Shown: positions 56,143-64,000 of the stretch, one piece after another
Layout of the letters: each line of letters begins with the position of its first letter
Position numbering within the stretch: the stretch's first letter is position 1
DNA from: Holophagales bacterium
GTDB taxonomy: Bacteria > Acidobacteriota > Thermoanaerobaculia > UBA5066
Length of the DNA stretch: 64,000 nt
Assembly: GCA_016714815.1 (NCBI GenBank)
Contig: JADKBZ010000010.1
Location: 62,001 to 126,000 of the forward strand
Reading direction: 5' to 3'
Position numbers and translations under genes: made by a program
Notes under the pieces: model-generated
Told to the model about the DNA's origin: nothing
The model's database searches: none
What the model saw: the letters and a program-made list of their open reading frames with translations, nothing else

Positions 56143-58503
56143 ATGAACCCCCGCACCACCCGCCTCCGGCAGGAGAGCCTCGACACCCTCCCGACGATCT
56201 CGGCCGAACGGGCTCTCCTCCTGACGGAGTTCTACCGCGAACACCTCGGCCGCCTCTCGACGCCGCTCCTCCGCGCCAGGTCGTTCCTCCACCTCTGCGA
56301 GAAGAAGACGCTCTTCCTCGGCGAGGGCGAGCTGATCGTCGGCGAACGGGGCCCGGTCCCGAAGGCGGTCCCCACCTACCCCGAGCTGACCTGCCACAGC
56401 CTCGAGGACCTCCGCGTCCTCGACTCACGCCCGAAGACCTGGTACCGCGTAGCGCCGGAGGTCCTCGCCGCGTACGAAGAAACCGTGATCCCGTACTGGC
56501 GCGGCCGGTCGATGCGCGACCAGATCTTCCCCGCCCTCCCGGCCGAGTGGCACGAGGCCTACGCCGCCGGCGTCTTCACCGAGTTCATGGAGCAGCGCGC
56601 GCCGGGGCACACGGTCCTCGACGACAAGGTCTACCGGAAAGGGATGAACGACTTCCGGCGCGAGATCGCGGCCGCGATCTCCGTGCTCGACTTCGAGCAC
56701 GACCCCGAGGCGCTCGACCGGCGCGAGGAGCTCCTCGCGATGGACGTCTCGTGCGAGGCGCTCGTCCGCTTCGCCGAGCGGCACGCCGCGCTCGCCGAAA
56801 AGGAGGCTGCGACGGAGCCCGATCCCGCCCGCCGCGCAGAGCTGCGGAAGATCGCCGAGGTCTGCCGGCGCGTCCCGGCCGAGGCGCCGCGCGACTTCCA
56901 CGAGGCGCTCCAGACGTACTGGTTCTGCCACCTCGGGGTCATGACCGAGCTGAACGGCTGGGACGCCTTCAGCCCCGGCCACCTCGACCAGCACCTCCTG
57001 CCGTTCTACCGGAAGGGCCTCGCCGACGGGACGCTGACGGAAGCTTCGGCCCGAGAGCTGATCGAGTGCTTCTTCGTGAAGTTCAACAACCACCCGGCGC
57101 CGCCGAAGGTCGGCGTGACGGCCGCCGAGAGCGGGACCTACACCGACTTCGCGAACATCAACCTCGCCGGCCTCCTCGCCGACGGGTCGGACGGTTCGAA
57201 CGAGGTGACGCACCTCCTCCTCGACGTCATCGACGAGATGCACCTCCTCCAGCCCTCCTCGAACGTCCAGGTCTCGCGCAAGACCCCCGACACGGTGCTG
57301 AAGCACGTCCTGCGCGTCCTCCGGAAAGGCTACGGCTTCCCTTCGATCTTCAACGCCGACACCGTCGTCGAGGAGCAGCTCCGGCAGGGCAAGACGCTCG
57401 AGGACGCGCGGGCCGGCGGCTGCAGCGGCTGCGTGGAGGTGGGCGCCTTCGGCAAGGAGGCGTACATCCTCACCGGCTACTTCAACCTGGTGAAGGTGCT
57501 CGAGCTCGCGCTCCACGACGGCGTCGACCCGCGAACCGGCGCGCGCCTCGGTCCCGCCACCGGGGACGCCGCGTCGCACGCCACCTTCGACGACCTCTAC
57601 CGCGCCTTCGAGGCGCAGCTGGGGCACCTCGTCGACCTGAAGGTGCGCGGGAACCAGATCATCGAGCGGCTCTACGCCACCCGGATGCCGGCCCCGTTCC
57701 TCTCGGTCCTCACCGACGACTGCATCGCGAAGGGGCGCGACTACAACGCGGGGGGCGCCCGGTACAACAACACCTTCATCCAGGCGGTCGGGATCGGCAC
57801 CGTGACCGACGCCCTCGCGGCGGTACGCCGCCTCGTCTTCGACGAGCACGGCCTCTCCCTCGCCGACCTCGTCGCGGCGCTCGACGCCGACTTCGAATGG
57901 AACGAGCCGCTCCGCCAGCGCCTCGTCCACAAAATGCCGAAGTACGGCAACGACGACGACGCGGCGGACGACCTGATGCTCCGCGTCTTCCGGAGCTCCT
58001 TCGCCGCGATCGACGGCCGCCCGTCCGCGCGCGGCGGCACCTACCGCCTCGAGATGCTCCCCACGACCTGCCACGTCTACTTCGGCGAGGTCTGCGGCGC
58101 GACCCCCGACGGCCGCCACGCGGGCAAACCGCTCTCCGAGGGGATCTCCCCCGTGCAGGGAGCCGACCGCCGCGGCCCCACCGCCGTCTTCCGTTCCGCG
58201 GGCAAGATGGACCACGTGAAGACGGGCGGGACGCTCCTGAACATGAAGTTCGCGCCGTCGGTCCTGGCGGGCGAGGAGGGGATCGCGCGCCTCTCGCAGC
58301 TCGTCCGCACCTACTTCCGCTCCGACGGCCACCACGTCCAGTTCAACGTCGTCTCCCGCGAGACGCTCGAGGCGGCGAAGGCCGACCCCGAATCGCACCG
58401 CGACCTCATCGTCCGCGTCGCCGGCTACAGCGACTACTTCTGCGACCTCTCGGACGCCCTGAAGGACGAGATCATCGCGAGGACCGAGCAGACGGAGCTA
58501 TGA
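56143..58503 (+). CDS. hypD: Glycyl-radical enzyme, trans-4-hydroxy-L-proline dehydratase type
   Basis: 786 residues resembling HypD throughout: FMEQRAPGHTV, TELNGWDAFSPG, TYTDFANINL, SGCVEVGAFGKEAYILTGY, MPKYGNDDD, MLPTTCHVYFGE and RTEQTEL at the end. C430 and E432 are the catalytic Cys-x-Glu, and the glycyl radical is G761 in RVAGYSDYF. The family removes water from trans-4-hydroxyproline to give pyrroline-5-carboxylate; the pocket motifs look conserved. No proC lies next to it, and the following genes are unusual for this enzyme. Not to be confused with hydrogenase hypD. Confidence 0.85.
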   Translation: MNPRTTRLRQESLDTLPTISAERALLLTEFYREHLGRLSTPLLRARSFLHLCEKKTLFLGEGELIVGERGPVPKAVPTYPELTCHSLEDLRVLDSRPKTWYRVAPEVLAAYEETVIPYWRGRSMRDQIFPALPAEWHEAYAAGVFTEFMEQRAPGHTVLDDKVYRKGMNDFRREIAAAISVLDFEHDPEALDRREELLAMDVSCEALVRFAERHAALAEKEAATEPDPARRAELRKIAEVCRRVPAEAPRDFHEALQTYWFCHLGVMTELNGWDAFSPGHLDQHLLPFYRKGLADGTLTEASARELIECFFVKFNNHPAPPKVGVTAAESGTYTDFANINLAGLLADGSDGSNEVTHLLLDVIDEMHLLQPSSNVQVSRKTPDTVLKHVLRVLRKGYGFPSIFNADTVVEEQLRQGKTLEDARAGGCSGCVEVGAFGKEAYILTGYFNLVKVLELALHDGVDPRTGARLGPATGDAASHATFDDLYRAFEAQLGHLVDLKVRGNQIIERLYATRMPAPFLSVLTDDCIAKGRDYNAGGARYNNTFIQAVGIGTVTDALAAVRRLVFDEHGLSLADLVAALDADFEWNEPLRQRLVHKMPKYGNDDDAADDLMLRVFRSSFAAIDGRPSARGGTYRLEMLPTTCHVYFGEVCGATPDGRHAGKPLSEGISPVQGADRRGPTAVFRSAGKMDHVKTGGTLLNMKFAPSVLAGEEGIARLSQLVRTYFRSDGHHVQFNVVSRETLEAAKADPESHRDLIVRVAGYSDYFCDLSDALKDEIIARTEQTEL

Positions 58504-59498
58504 CGGAGGAGATCTCGGGAAGACCCGCTGTCCTCGTCACCGGCGCGACGGGATTCGTCGGGGGGCGCCTGGCCGCCGCGCTCGTCTCCCGCGGGTACCG
58601 GGTGAGGGCGCTCAGCCGCCGGACTTCCGGCCTCGACGATCTCGAGCGCCTCGGGGTCGAGGTCGTCCGCGGCGACCTCGCGGACTCCGCCTCGCTCGTC
58701 CGGGCCGCGAGCGGCGTCCCGTTCGTCTTCCACGCGGCGGGCCGCGTCTCCGACTGGGGCCCCCGCGAGGCGTTCCTCCTCGCAAACGCCAAAGGGACCG
58801 CCAACGTCGTCGCCGCCTGCCAGGAGGCGGGCGTCGGGCTCCTCGTCCACCTGAGCTCGCTCACCGTCCTGGGGCTGCCCCGCGACGGACGGGTCCTCTC
58901 CGAGAGCACCCCGACCGCGGTCCCGGCCTCGGGCGACTACTACACCGAGAGCAAGCTCGCCGGGGAAGAGATCGTCCGCAACGCGAACGGCGTCCGCGGC
59001 CTCGCGACGACGGTCGTGAGGCCCGGCGCGATCTGGGGACCGGGCGACCCGAACGTCGTCCCGCGAATCGTCCGGCTCCTCCGGCGCGGCGCGATGCCGT
59101 ACATCGACGGCGGACGGAACCTCCTCGGGCTCTCCTACGTCGACAACCTCGTCCTCGGGCTCGTCCTGGCGGCGGAGACCGCGGCCGCGGCCGGGCAGCT
59201 CTACCACGTGACCGACGGCGAGGAGATCACCGCGCACGAGGCGATCGACGCGATCGCCGACGCCCTGGGCGTCGGCCGTCCCCGCGTGTCGCTCCCCCGC
59301 TGGGCCGTCCTCGGAGCGGCGGCGTTCGTCGAAGGGGCGGCGTGGGCCCTCCGGCTCCGCCGTCCGCCGCCGCTCACCCGCTACGGCGTCCGGTTCGTCT
59401 CGTGCCACGCCCGCTACGACACCGGCAAGGCCCGGCGCGAGCTCGGCTACGAGCCCGCCGTCGGGTTCCGGGAGGGCGTCGGGAGGCTCTTCCGCTGA
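58500..59498 (+). CDS. SDR/3-beta-HSD family NAD(P)-dependent reductase (OleD-like)
   Basis: 332 residues with the Rossmann motif TGATGFVGG (about 14-22) and the catalytic YTESK. It resembles 3-beta-hydroxysteroid dehydrogenase/isomerase family members such as OleD, which reduce beta-keto acids. ATG 58500 overlaps the TGA of the glycyl-radical enzyme (ATGA). The downstream KAS-like genes would supply beta-keto substrates, which fits a reductase role; OleB and OleC are not in the window. Confidence 0.8.
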   Translation: MTEEISGRPAVLVTGATGFVGGRLAAALVSRGYRVRALSRRTSGLDDLERLGVEVVRGDLADSASLVRAASGVPFVFHAAGRVSDWGPREAFLLANAKGTANVVAACQEAGVGLLVHLSSLTVLGLPRDGRVLSESTPTAVPASGDYYTESKLAGEEIVRNANGVRGLATTVVRPGAIWGPGDPNVVPRIVRLLRRGAMPYIDGGRNLLGLSYVDNLVLGLVLAAETAAAAGQLYHVTDGEEITAHEAIDAIADALGVGRPRVSLPRWAVLGAAAFVEGAAWALRLRRPPPLTRYGVRFVSCHARYDTGKARRELGYEPAVGFREGVGRLFR

Positions 59499-59539
59499 GG
59501 AGAATCCGGCCCGCGATACCATGAGCGGCCGAGCGACGG

Positions 59540-60607
59540 ATGCCCCAGAAGATAAAGATAGAGAGTCTGGGCATTCAGCTGCCCGATAAAGCCCTGACGA
59601 CCGAGGAGCTGATGGCGGCGTGCCGCCATCGCCCGCGACTCGACCTCGAGAAGCTGACCGGAATCGCCGAGCGGCGCGTGGCCGTCGACGAGTACGCGGC
59701 CGACCTCGCGGTCGGCGCGGCCCGCAAGGCCCTGGCCATGTCGCGCTACGCGCCGGAAGAGCTCGACGCCATCGTCTGCACGAGCATCTCCAAGCACCAC
59801 CGGCCCGACGAGTTCAGCTTCGAGCCCGCGACGGCCGTCCTCGTGCGGCGGGCGGTGGGCGCGAAGAAGGCGCTCGTCTTCGACGTCGTCAACGCCTGCG
59901 CGGGGCTCCTGAACGGGATCTGGGTCCTGCAGGGCCTGATCCGCTCCGGGACGATCCGCTGCGGGATGGTCGTGAGCGGCGAGCAGAACATGCCGCTCGC
60001 CTGGACCGCGACGCGCGAGGTGCGCCACAGCCTCGACCGGCAGCTCGCCGCGCTCACCATCGGCGACTGCGGCGCCGCCGTCATCGTCGACGGCTCCACC
60101 GACGAGAAGAGCGGCTTCCACTGGCTCGACCTCGTCACCGGCGCCCGGCACGACCACTACTGCTACTCGAAGCCGTCGGCACGCGGGGGGGGCGGCATCC
60201 TCATCACGAAGGCGCGGGGCCTCCAGATCGTCGGGAACGCGAACTTCCCCGCCTACCTCAAGCAGGCCCTCGACGCGACCGGCTGGGACGTGAACGACCT
60301 CCACCACGTCATCCCCCACCAGGTCTCCGTCCGCGCCATCCGGCAGGGGATCAAGGCGGTCAAGAGCTACATGGGGTGCGACCTGCCCGACGTCTTCCTC
60401 TGCCACGCCGAGAAGTACGGCAACACGACGACGGCGAGCCACCTCCTCGCGCTCCACGACTTCATGCTCCAGGGAAGGATCCAGTCCGGGCACAACGTCC
60501 TCCTCGTCAGCGGGGCGTCGGGCATCGTCATCTCCCACGCGACGTTCACGCTCGACGACCTCCCGGAGCGCTACCGCGCCCACGTGAACGGCAGGGGGCC
60601 GGGTTGA
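59540..60607 (+). CDS. KASIII-like condensing enzyme with intact triad
   Basis: 355 residues of the thiolase/FabH superfamily. The triad is readable: C120 (FDVVNACAGLL), H260 (VIPHQVS) and N295 (EKYGNTTTAS). It probably joins an acyl group to malonyl or a second acyl chain. The N-terminal 45 residues differ from FabH. It lies 41 nt after the reductase gene and its stop overlaps the TTG of the next gene. Confidence 0.88.
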   Translation: MPQKIKIESLGIQLPDKALTTEELMAACRHRPRLDLEKLTGIAERRVAVDEYAADLAVGAARKALAMSRYAPEELDAIVCTSISKHHRPDEFSFEPATAVLVRRAVGAKKALVFDVVNACAGLLNGIWVLQGLIRSGTIRCGMVVSGEQNMPLAWTATREVRHSLDRQLAALTIGDCGAAVIVDGSTDEKSGFHWLDLVTGARHDHYCYSKPSARGGGGILITKARGLQIVGNANFPAYLKQALDATGWDVNDLHHVIPHQVSVRAIRQGIKAVKSYMGCDLPDVFLCHAEKYGNTTTASHLLALHDFMLQGRIQSGHNVLLVSGASGIVISHATFTLDDLPERYRAHVNGRGPG

Positions 60608-61485
60608 GGCACTGCCGCATCGAGAGCCTCGGCGTCAGCCCGCCCCGGCGGAGCCTCTTCGGCTGGACCTCCCACCGGCACGCGGTCGTGGCGGGAAAGC
60701 GGTGCCTCGCCGCCTCGAAGTACAGGCCCGCCGACGTCCGCATCCTCGTGAACGCCGGGATCCACCGCGACGGCCACGTCTGCGAGCCGGCCATCGCCTG
60801 CTACGTCCAGCACGCGCTCGACATCAACGTCGACTTCCACGGCCGGCGGACGCTCGCTTTCGACCTCCTCAACGGCGGCGTCGGGATGTTCAACGCCGCG
60901 CACCTCCTGACGGCGCAGATGCTCGCGGGAGAGATCCAGGTCGGGATGGTCGTGGCGAGCGAGGTGAACACCGACCGCCGCCCCGACCCGGAGTCGACCT
61001 TCGCCGCGAGCGGCGCAGCCCTGATCCTCGACCTCTCCCCCCGCAACGGGGACGGCTTCGGGAGCTTCGTCTTCGACACGCGCGAGGAGAACGCCGACCT
61101 CTACACGGCCGTCGTCGACCTGAAGCCCGCGCGCGGCCAGCTGATCGTCCGCCGCCGGGCCGAGCTCGAGGACGCCTACCTCGCCGGCGGCTCCGCCGCC
61201 GTGGCGGAAGCCCTGTCGCGAGACGGCCTCCGGCCCGGCGACGTCGACCTCGTCGTCCCCGCGCAGATCTCGCCGTCGTTCCTGAAGCGCCTGCCCGCGG
61301 CGATCGGCTTCCCGAAGGAGAAGGTCGCGGACTTCACCGCCACACTCCCCGACACGCTGACGACGTCGGTCTTCCTCGCGCTCGACCGCGCGCGGGCCGC
61401 CGGGGACCTCGGCCCCGGGAAGAAGGCCCTCCTCCTCGCCTGCGGCTCCGGCGTCACCGTCGCCGCGGTGACGTACCAGTTCTGA
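60604..61485 (+). CDS. KASIII-like protein lacking the catalytic triad (probable partner subunit)
   Basis: 293 residues starting at TTG 60604 (TTGA overlap). It begins RHCRIESLGVSPP, parallel to IKIESLGIQLP in its neighbour, and continues with a matching fold. At the equivalent places Cys is Gly92 (FDLLNGGVG), His is Ala220 (VVPAQIS) and Asn is Asp250 (TLPDTLTTS). Loss of all three argues for a non-catalytic subunit forming a heterodimer with the preceding gene, like PqsB with PqsC or a chain-length factor. Confidence 0.8.
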   Translation: MRHCRIESLGVSPPRRSLFGWTSHRHAVVAGKRCLAASKYRPADVRILVNAGIHRDGHVCEPAIACYVQHALDINVDFHGRRTLAFDLLNGGVGMFNAAHLLTAQMLAGEIQVGMVVASEVNTDRRPDPESTFAASGAALILDLSPRNGDGFGSFVFDTREENADLYTAVVDLKPARGQLIVRRRAELEDAYLAGGSAAVAEALSRDGLRPGDVDLVVPAQISPSFLKRLPAAIGFPKEKVADFTATLPDTLTTSVFLALDRARAAGDLGPGKKALLLACGSGVTVAAVTYQF

Positions 61486-61500
61486 CGGGCGGCCGGCAGG

Positions 61501-62604
61501 TCACAGGAGCCGTCCCAGCGCCTCGGGCCGGCTGCCGAGGACGTACTGGAAGGCGATCCGCGCGCCAGGCCTCGCATCCCGTCCCCACGTCGGAATCCAG
61601 GGGTGCGTGATGCTGGACTCGCGGTGCTCGAGGACGATTCCGCCGTGAATGTGGACGCGGGCGATGAGCTGGGCGCTCCTCTCCGGGCAGGCGTCGGCCG
61701 GCCACACCAGGGTCGGGCAGCGGATCGCCTGGCCGGTTCCGTCCCACGACGGCTCTTCCTGCCAGGCCTCCGCCGCCTCGCGGCTCACCTCGACCACGGT
61801 CCCGCAGTCCAGAACGACCGGGTAGTGGTCCCGCGCGACCGGTTCCGGACAATTGGTCATCAGCGCCATCTGCCGGGACATGTCGACCAGCACGAAGGAC
61901 AGCACCACCCGCTCCGGGAGGAAGACGGCTCCCGGGGCCCCCTGCGGCCACAGGTTGCGCAGGATTGCCAGCACCGGCTCGTTGCGCAGCCCCTGGGCCA
62001 GGGTCTCGCTGACGGCGAGGTGAAACGGCACCTCCGTCCGGTAGGTCGCCGCGTCCGTCCGAACGCTGCCTGCCACCCGGTCCGCCACGCCGAGTGCCTC
62101 CGCCACCCGAAGAGCGGATTCGAGCGACTGCTCGTGGATGTCGAGCAAAGTCACCTGCAACCGTTCTGCCGGCCAGCGGATGGCGAGCGGAAGCAGGAGC
62201 GTCCCGTAAGGGCCGCAGCCGGCGTAGAGCACCCGCACCGGCCCCTCGACGCGGGCCGCCAGGTCGCGGAGGGCCGACTCGACGCCTCTCAGGAACTTGA
62301 CGGTCCGGGTCGTCTCCCGGAGGCACTGCGCCGCGTGCGCGGGCGAGATGGCCTTTCCGCCGGGAAGCCGCGTCCCTTCGCCGTGCGTCGCCTCGTCCTC
62401 GATCCCGACGATCCCGGTGACGGCGGCCAGCTCGCGGTGGAGCGCCTGCACCGCCGCGTGGGCCTCGCCGAACGAGGCGTCCGGGTCGCACAGGGTCGGC
62501 AGCAACGCGCGGACCCGGCTCGCACTTCCTGCGTCGAGAGGCGTGGGATCCACCCGTTCTCCTATCCTCGCAGCCCGCTGGAGAGGGCGGGATCCTCGGC
62601 TCAA
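61501..62604 (-). CDS. SAM-dependent methyltransferase-like protein
   Basis: 367 residues. Motif I VLYAGCGPYGTLLLPL (about 123-138) and VTLLDIHEQSL fit a Rossmann methyltransferase. The flanking parts (about 1-110 and 240-367) are beta-rich and not assigned; the latter is like the beta-barrel side of PRMT-type enzymes. It is convergent with the KAS cluster, 15 nt apart. Substrate unknown. Confidence 0.7.
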   Translation of the reverse strand: MSRGSRPLQRAARIGERVDPTPLDAGSASRVRALLPTLCDPDASFGEAHAAVQALHRELAAVTGIVGIEDEATHGEGTRLPGGKAISPAHAAQCLRETTRTVKFLRGVESALRDLAARVEGPVRVLYAGCGPYGTLLLPLAIRWPAERLQVTLLDIHEQSLESALRVAEALGVADRVAGSVRTDAATYRTEVPFHLAVSETLAQGLRNEPVLAILRNLWPQGAPGAVFLPERVVLSFVLVDMSRQMALMTNCPEPVARDHYPVVLDCGTVVEVSREAAEAWQEEPSWDGTGQAIRCPTLVWPADACPERSAQLIARVHIHGGIVLEHRESSITHPWIPTWGRDARPGARIAFQYVLGSRPEALGRLL

Positions 62605-62626
62605 CAGGCGAGATGCCTGGCGGGGG

Positions 62627-63328
62627 CTACTCGACGCTGAAGTTCTGGAGGGATACGGGCATCACGGTCAGCGTGTCGATCCCGACGTAGTTCCCGGGTG
62701 CTGTCGGGCCATTGCCCGCCCCGGCGCCGGTCACGAAGTACCGGAACGCCAGACGGCCGGTCGTCGGCGAAGCGAGACCGCTGACCGTAACCGTCTGCAG
62801 GGTCCAGGTCGTCGGAAAGCCAGCGGCGGCCAGGGTCGGATTCACGTCCAGGAGCAACGTCGTGAAATCGCCGACGTCGGTCGGCAGCGAGCCGACGTTC
62901 GTGCTGGCCCCGTTCGTGCTCATCCGCAGCTGCAGCCGGTCCGCGTGCGGGCTCGTAAACGTCCGGGTGTGGAAGGTCACCTCCATCCCGTTGAAGAGGT
63001 TCAGCACCGGCGTGATCATCCAGTTGCTGATCGTCCCGGAGAGGAGCGACGACGTGCTCCGCCAGGAGACCTGTGCGTACTGCTCGGCGGCACTGCCCTC
63101 CGCCGCGAAGTACGGGGCGAAGCCCTGCGCGAAGCCGTTCAGCGCCGTCGCCTCGTCGGGAGCCGGACTGCTCCTGTTCACCTGCACCCAGTTGCCCGAA
63201 AAGAGTGCCGGGACGTCCGCGAAACTCTCGACGAGCTGCTGTGCCTGGAGCGGGAGCGCCGCGAGAGCAAGCGCGAGGACAGCTGTGCGGGCCAGGACGC
63301 CTGGTCGGCCGGAAAGGGCGATGCTCAT
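62627..63328 (-). CDS. Secreted choice-of-anchor-J-like protein
   Basis: 233 residues: signal peptide (about 1-30, ending PLQAQQ) then a beta-sandwich (FADVPALFSGNWVQVNRSS ... ISNWMITPVLNLFNGMEVTFHTR) of the choice-of-anchor J type. No sorting tail is visible. A Fur-box-like palindrome lies 37 nt upstream of its start. Confidence 0.68.
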   Translation of the reverse strand: MSIALSGRPGVLARTAVLALALAALPLQAQQLVESFADVPALFSGNWVQVNRSSPAPDEATALNGFAQGFAPYFAAEGSAAEQYAQVSWRSTSSLLSGTISNWMITPVLNLFNGMEVTFHTRTFTSPHADRLQLRMSTNGASTNVGSLPTDVGDFTTLLLDVNPTLAAAGFPTTWTLQTVTVSGLASPTTGRLAFRYFVTGAGAGNGPTAPGNYVGIDTLTVMPVSLQNFSVE

Positions 63329-63364
63329 GGTGGGAGACTAGAGGCTGGAGCGGGGCCCGGTCAA

Positions 63365-63381
63365 GAGAATGATTCTCATTC
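63365..63381. promoter_or_regulatory. Fur-box-like palindrome between divergent genes
   Basis: GAGAATGATTCTCATTC contains overlapping inverted repeats (GAGAAT-g-ATTCTC and GAATGA-ttc-TCATTC) and agrees with the Fur box over its first two hexamers and much of the third. It lies between the choice-of-anchor-J gene and the GNAT gene and could act on either. Confidence 0.5.
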
Positions 63382-63411
63382 GTTCTGCGGACTGGTATCG
63401 TCTGGCGCCAT

Positions 63412-63906
63412 ATGCTGAGATTTGCCGGGGCCGTCTCTTTGCGGCCCGCCACACCCGCGGACGACGCCTTTCTTTGTGAGGTCTACGCGTCGACGCGCCG
63501 GGAGGAGATGGCGGCTGCGGGCTTTCCGCCGGACGTCGAGGCCGCGTTCCTCCGGCAGCAGCACGAGACGCAGTTGAGGGCTTACCCGCTGCAGTTCCCG
63601 GGCGCGGAGCACTCCGTGGTCCTCGATGCTGGCGTCCCGGTGGGCAGGACCTGGGTCTGGAGGACGGACGAGGACATTCTCCTCGCCGACATCGCCCTCC
63701 TCCCCGAGCACCGTGGGCGGGGGACCGGGACCACCGTTCTGCTGGCCCTCCAGCGCGAGGCCGCGACGCGCGGCGTCGCACTTCGCCTCCACGTGAGCGA
63801 GGGGGAGCGGGTGGCCGCCTGGTACCGCCAGCTCGGCTTCGCGACCGTCGAGCGGCACGCCACCTGCGAGGAGATGGTCTGGCGCGCCGTTGCGGAGGTT
63901 GCGTGA
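63412..63906 (+). CDS. GNAT family N-acetyltransferase
   Basis: 164 residues with the acetyl-CoA-binding R/Q-x-x-G-x-G/A motif (PEHRGRGTGTTVL, about 103-115) and the late AAWYRQLGF typical of GNATs. The substrate is unknown. Its TGA overlaps the GTG of the next gene. Confidence 0.88.
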   Translation: MLRFAGAVSLRPATPADDAFLCEVYASTRREEMAAAGFPPDVEAAFLRQQHETQLRAYPLQFPGAEHSVVLDAGVPVGRTWVWRTDEDILLADIALLPEHRGRGTGTTVLLALQREAATRGVALRLHVSEGERVAAWYRQLGFATVERHATCEEMVWRAVAEVA

Positions 63907-64000
63907 CGCTCCCTTCCCACGAGGCGTTCCTGGAAGCGCTCGGCTCCACTTTCAGGGTCCAGGAGGTCGTGGGGCTCGGGGGGCCGACGGAACTCGTCCT
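63903..64000 (+). CDS. Start of a gene cut by the window end (DUF6916-like)
   Basis: GTG 63903 overlaps the GNAT stop and the frame stays open to base 64000: TLPSHEAFLEALGSTFRVQE, then GPTELVL. The pattern resembles small DUF6916-type proteins, but only about 32 residues are present. Confidence 0.45.
   Translation, partial: MTLPSHEAFLEALGSTFRVQEVVGLGGPTELV

Overview
The window is one continuous stretch of high-GC (roughly 70% by eye), densely packed bacterial chromosome. TonB-dependent receptor, porin, RND-type membrane-fusion and undecaprenyl-diphosphate genes indicate a Gram-negative envelope. The family mix (secreted proteins with a PCRVADTR segment followed by S74 chaperone domains, choice-of-anchor proteins, a propeller-GGDEF sensor, a DUF4301 protein) resembles Acidobacteriota, perhaps Thermoanaerobaculia or Holophagae. 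That placement is inference from family content, not from a marker gene. Many genes overlap by 1-8 nt (ATGA, GTGA, TTGA), and TTG and GTG starts are common. I see no rRNA, tRNA, CRISPR array, integrase or insertion sequence.

Layout. 1-4.5 kb: tail of an unknown gene, efp, an M23 peptidase, a GAF/HD-GYP protein and a small secreted protein. 4.5-8.1 kb (minus): PHP-STAS fusion, rfbA and a DUF4301 protein. 8.2-12 kb: S9 peptidase and a CxxCH/PKD surface protein. 12-15.3 kb (minus): a three-gene operon with an SPFH-SHOCT protein and a double zinc-ribbon protein, recalling the Bacillus ydjFGHI type. 16-24.7 kb: an iron locus with a DtxR-FeoA fusion regulator, feoB, a Cys-rich FeoB-associated peptide, a porin, a tetraheme cytochrome and a very large DUF4198-DUF3386-TonB receptor fusion. 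Two matching TTAG-N6-CTAACG operators lie at the first two genes. 25-27.6 kb: a relic of the operon gene at 14.8-15.3 kb, acetyl-CoA synthetase and a truncated sigma-factor-like ORF. 27.7-32.1 kb: a MacAB-like exporter operon. 32.2-38.6 kb (minus): a DMSO-reductase-type complex, then a D-2-hydroxyglutarate dehydrogenase-like gene overlapping an HglS (2-oxoadipate decarboxylase) gene.

38.7-44.1 kb (minus): three tandem paralogous secreted S74 proteins with duplicated leaders. 44.2-49.9 kb (minus): a propeller-GGDEF sensor overlapping a Ski2-like helicase. 50.1-54 kb: IMP dehydrogenase family, a B12-type radical SAM protein and uppS. 54-55 kb (minus): a winged-helix regulator and membrane protein, with a palindrome inside the promoter. 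55.2-61.5 kb: a five-gene cluster of glycyl-radical activase, trans-4-hydroxyproline-dehydratase-like enzyme, an SDR reductase, an active KASIII-like enzyme and a KASIII-like partner lacking all three catalytic residues. 61.5-64 kb: a methyltransferase, a choice-of-anchor-J-like protein, a GNAT enzyme and the start of one more gene.

The strongest candidates for something undescribed are the glycyl-radical/KAS/pseudo-KAS cluster, the tripartite receptor fusion with its unusual iron regulator, and the tandem S74 proteins with diversified centres.
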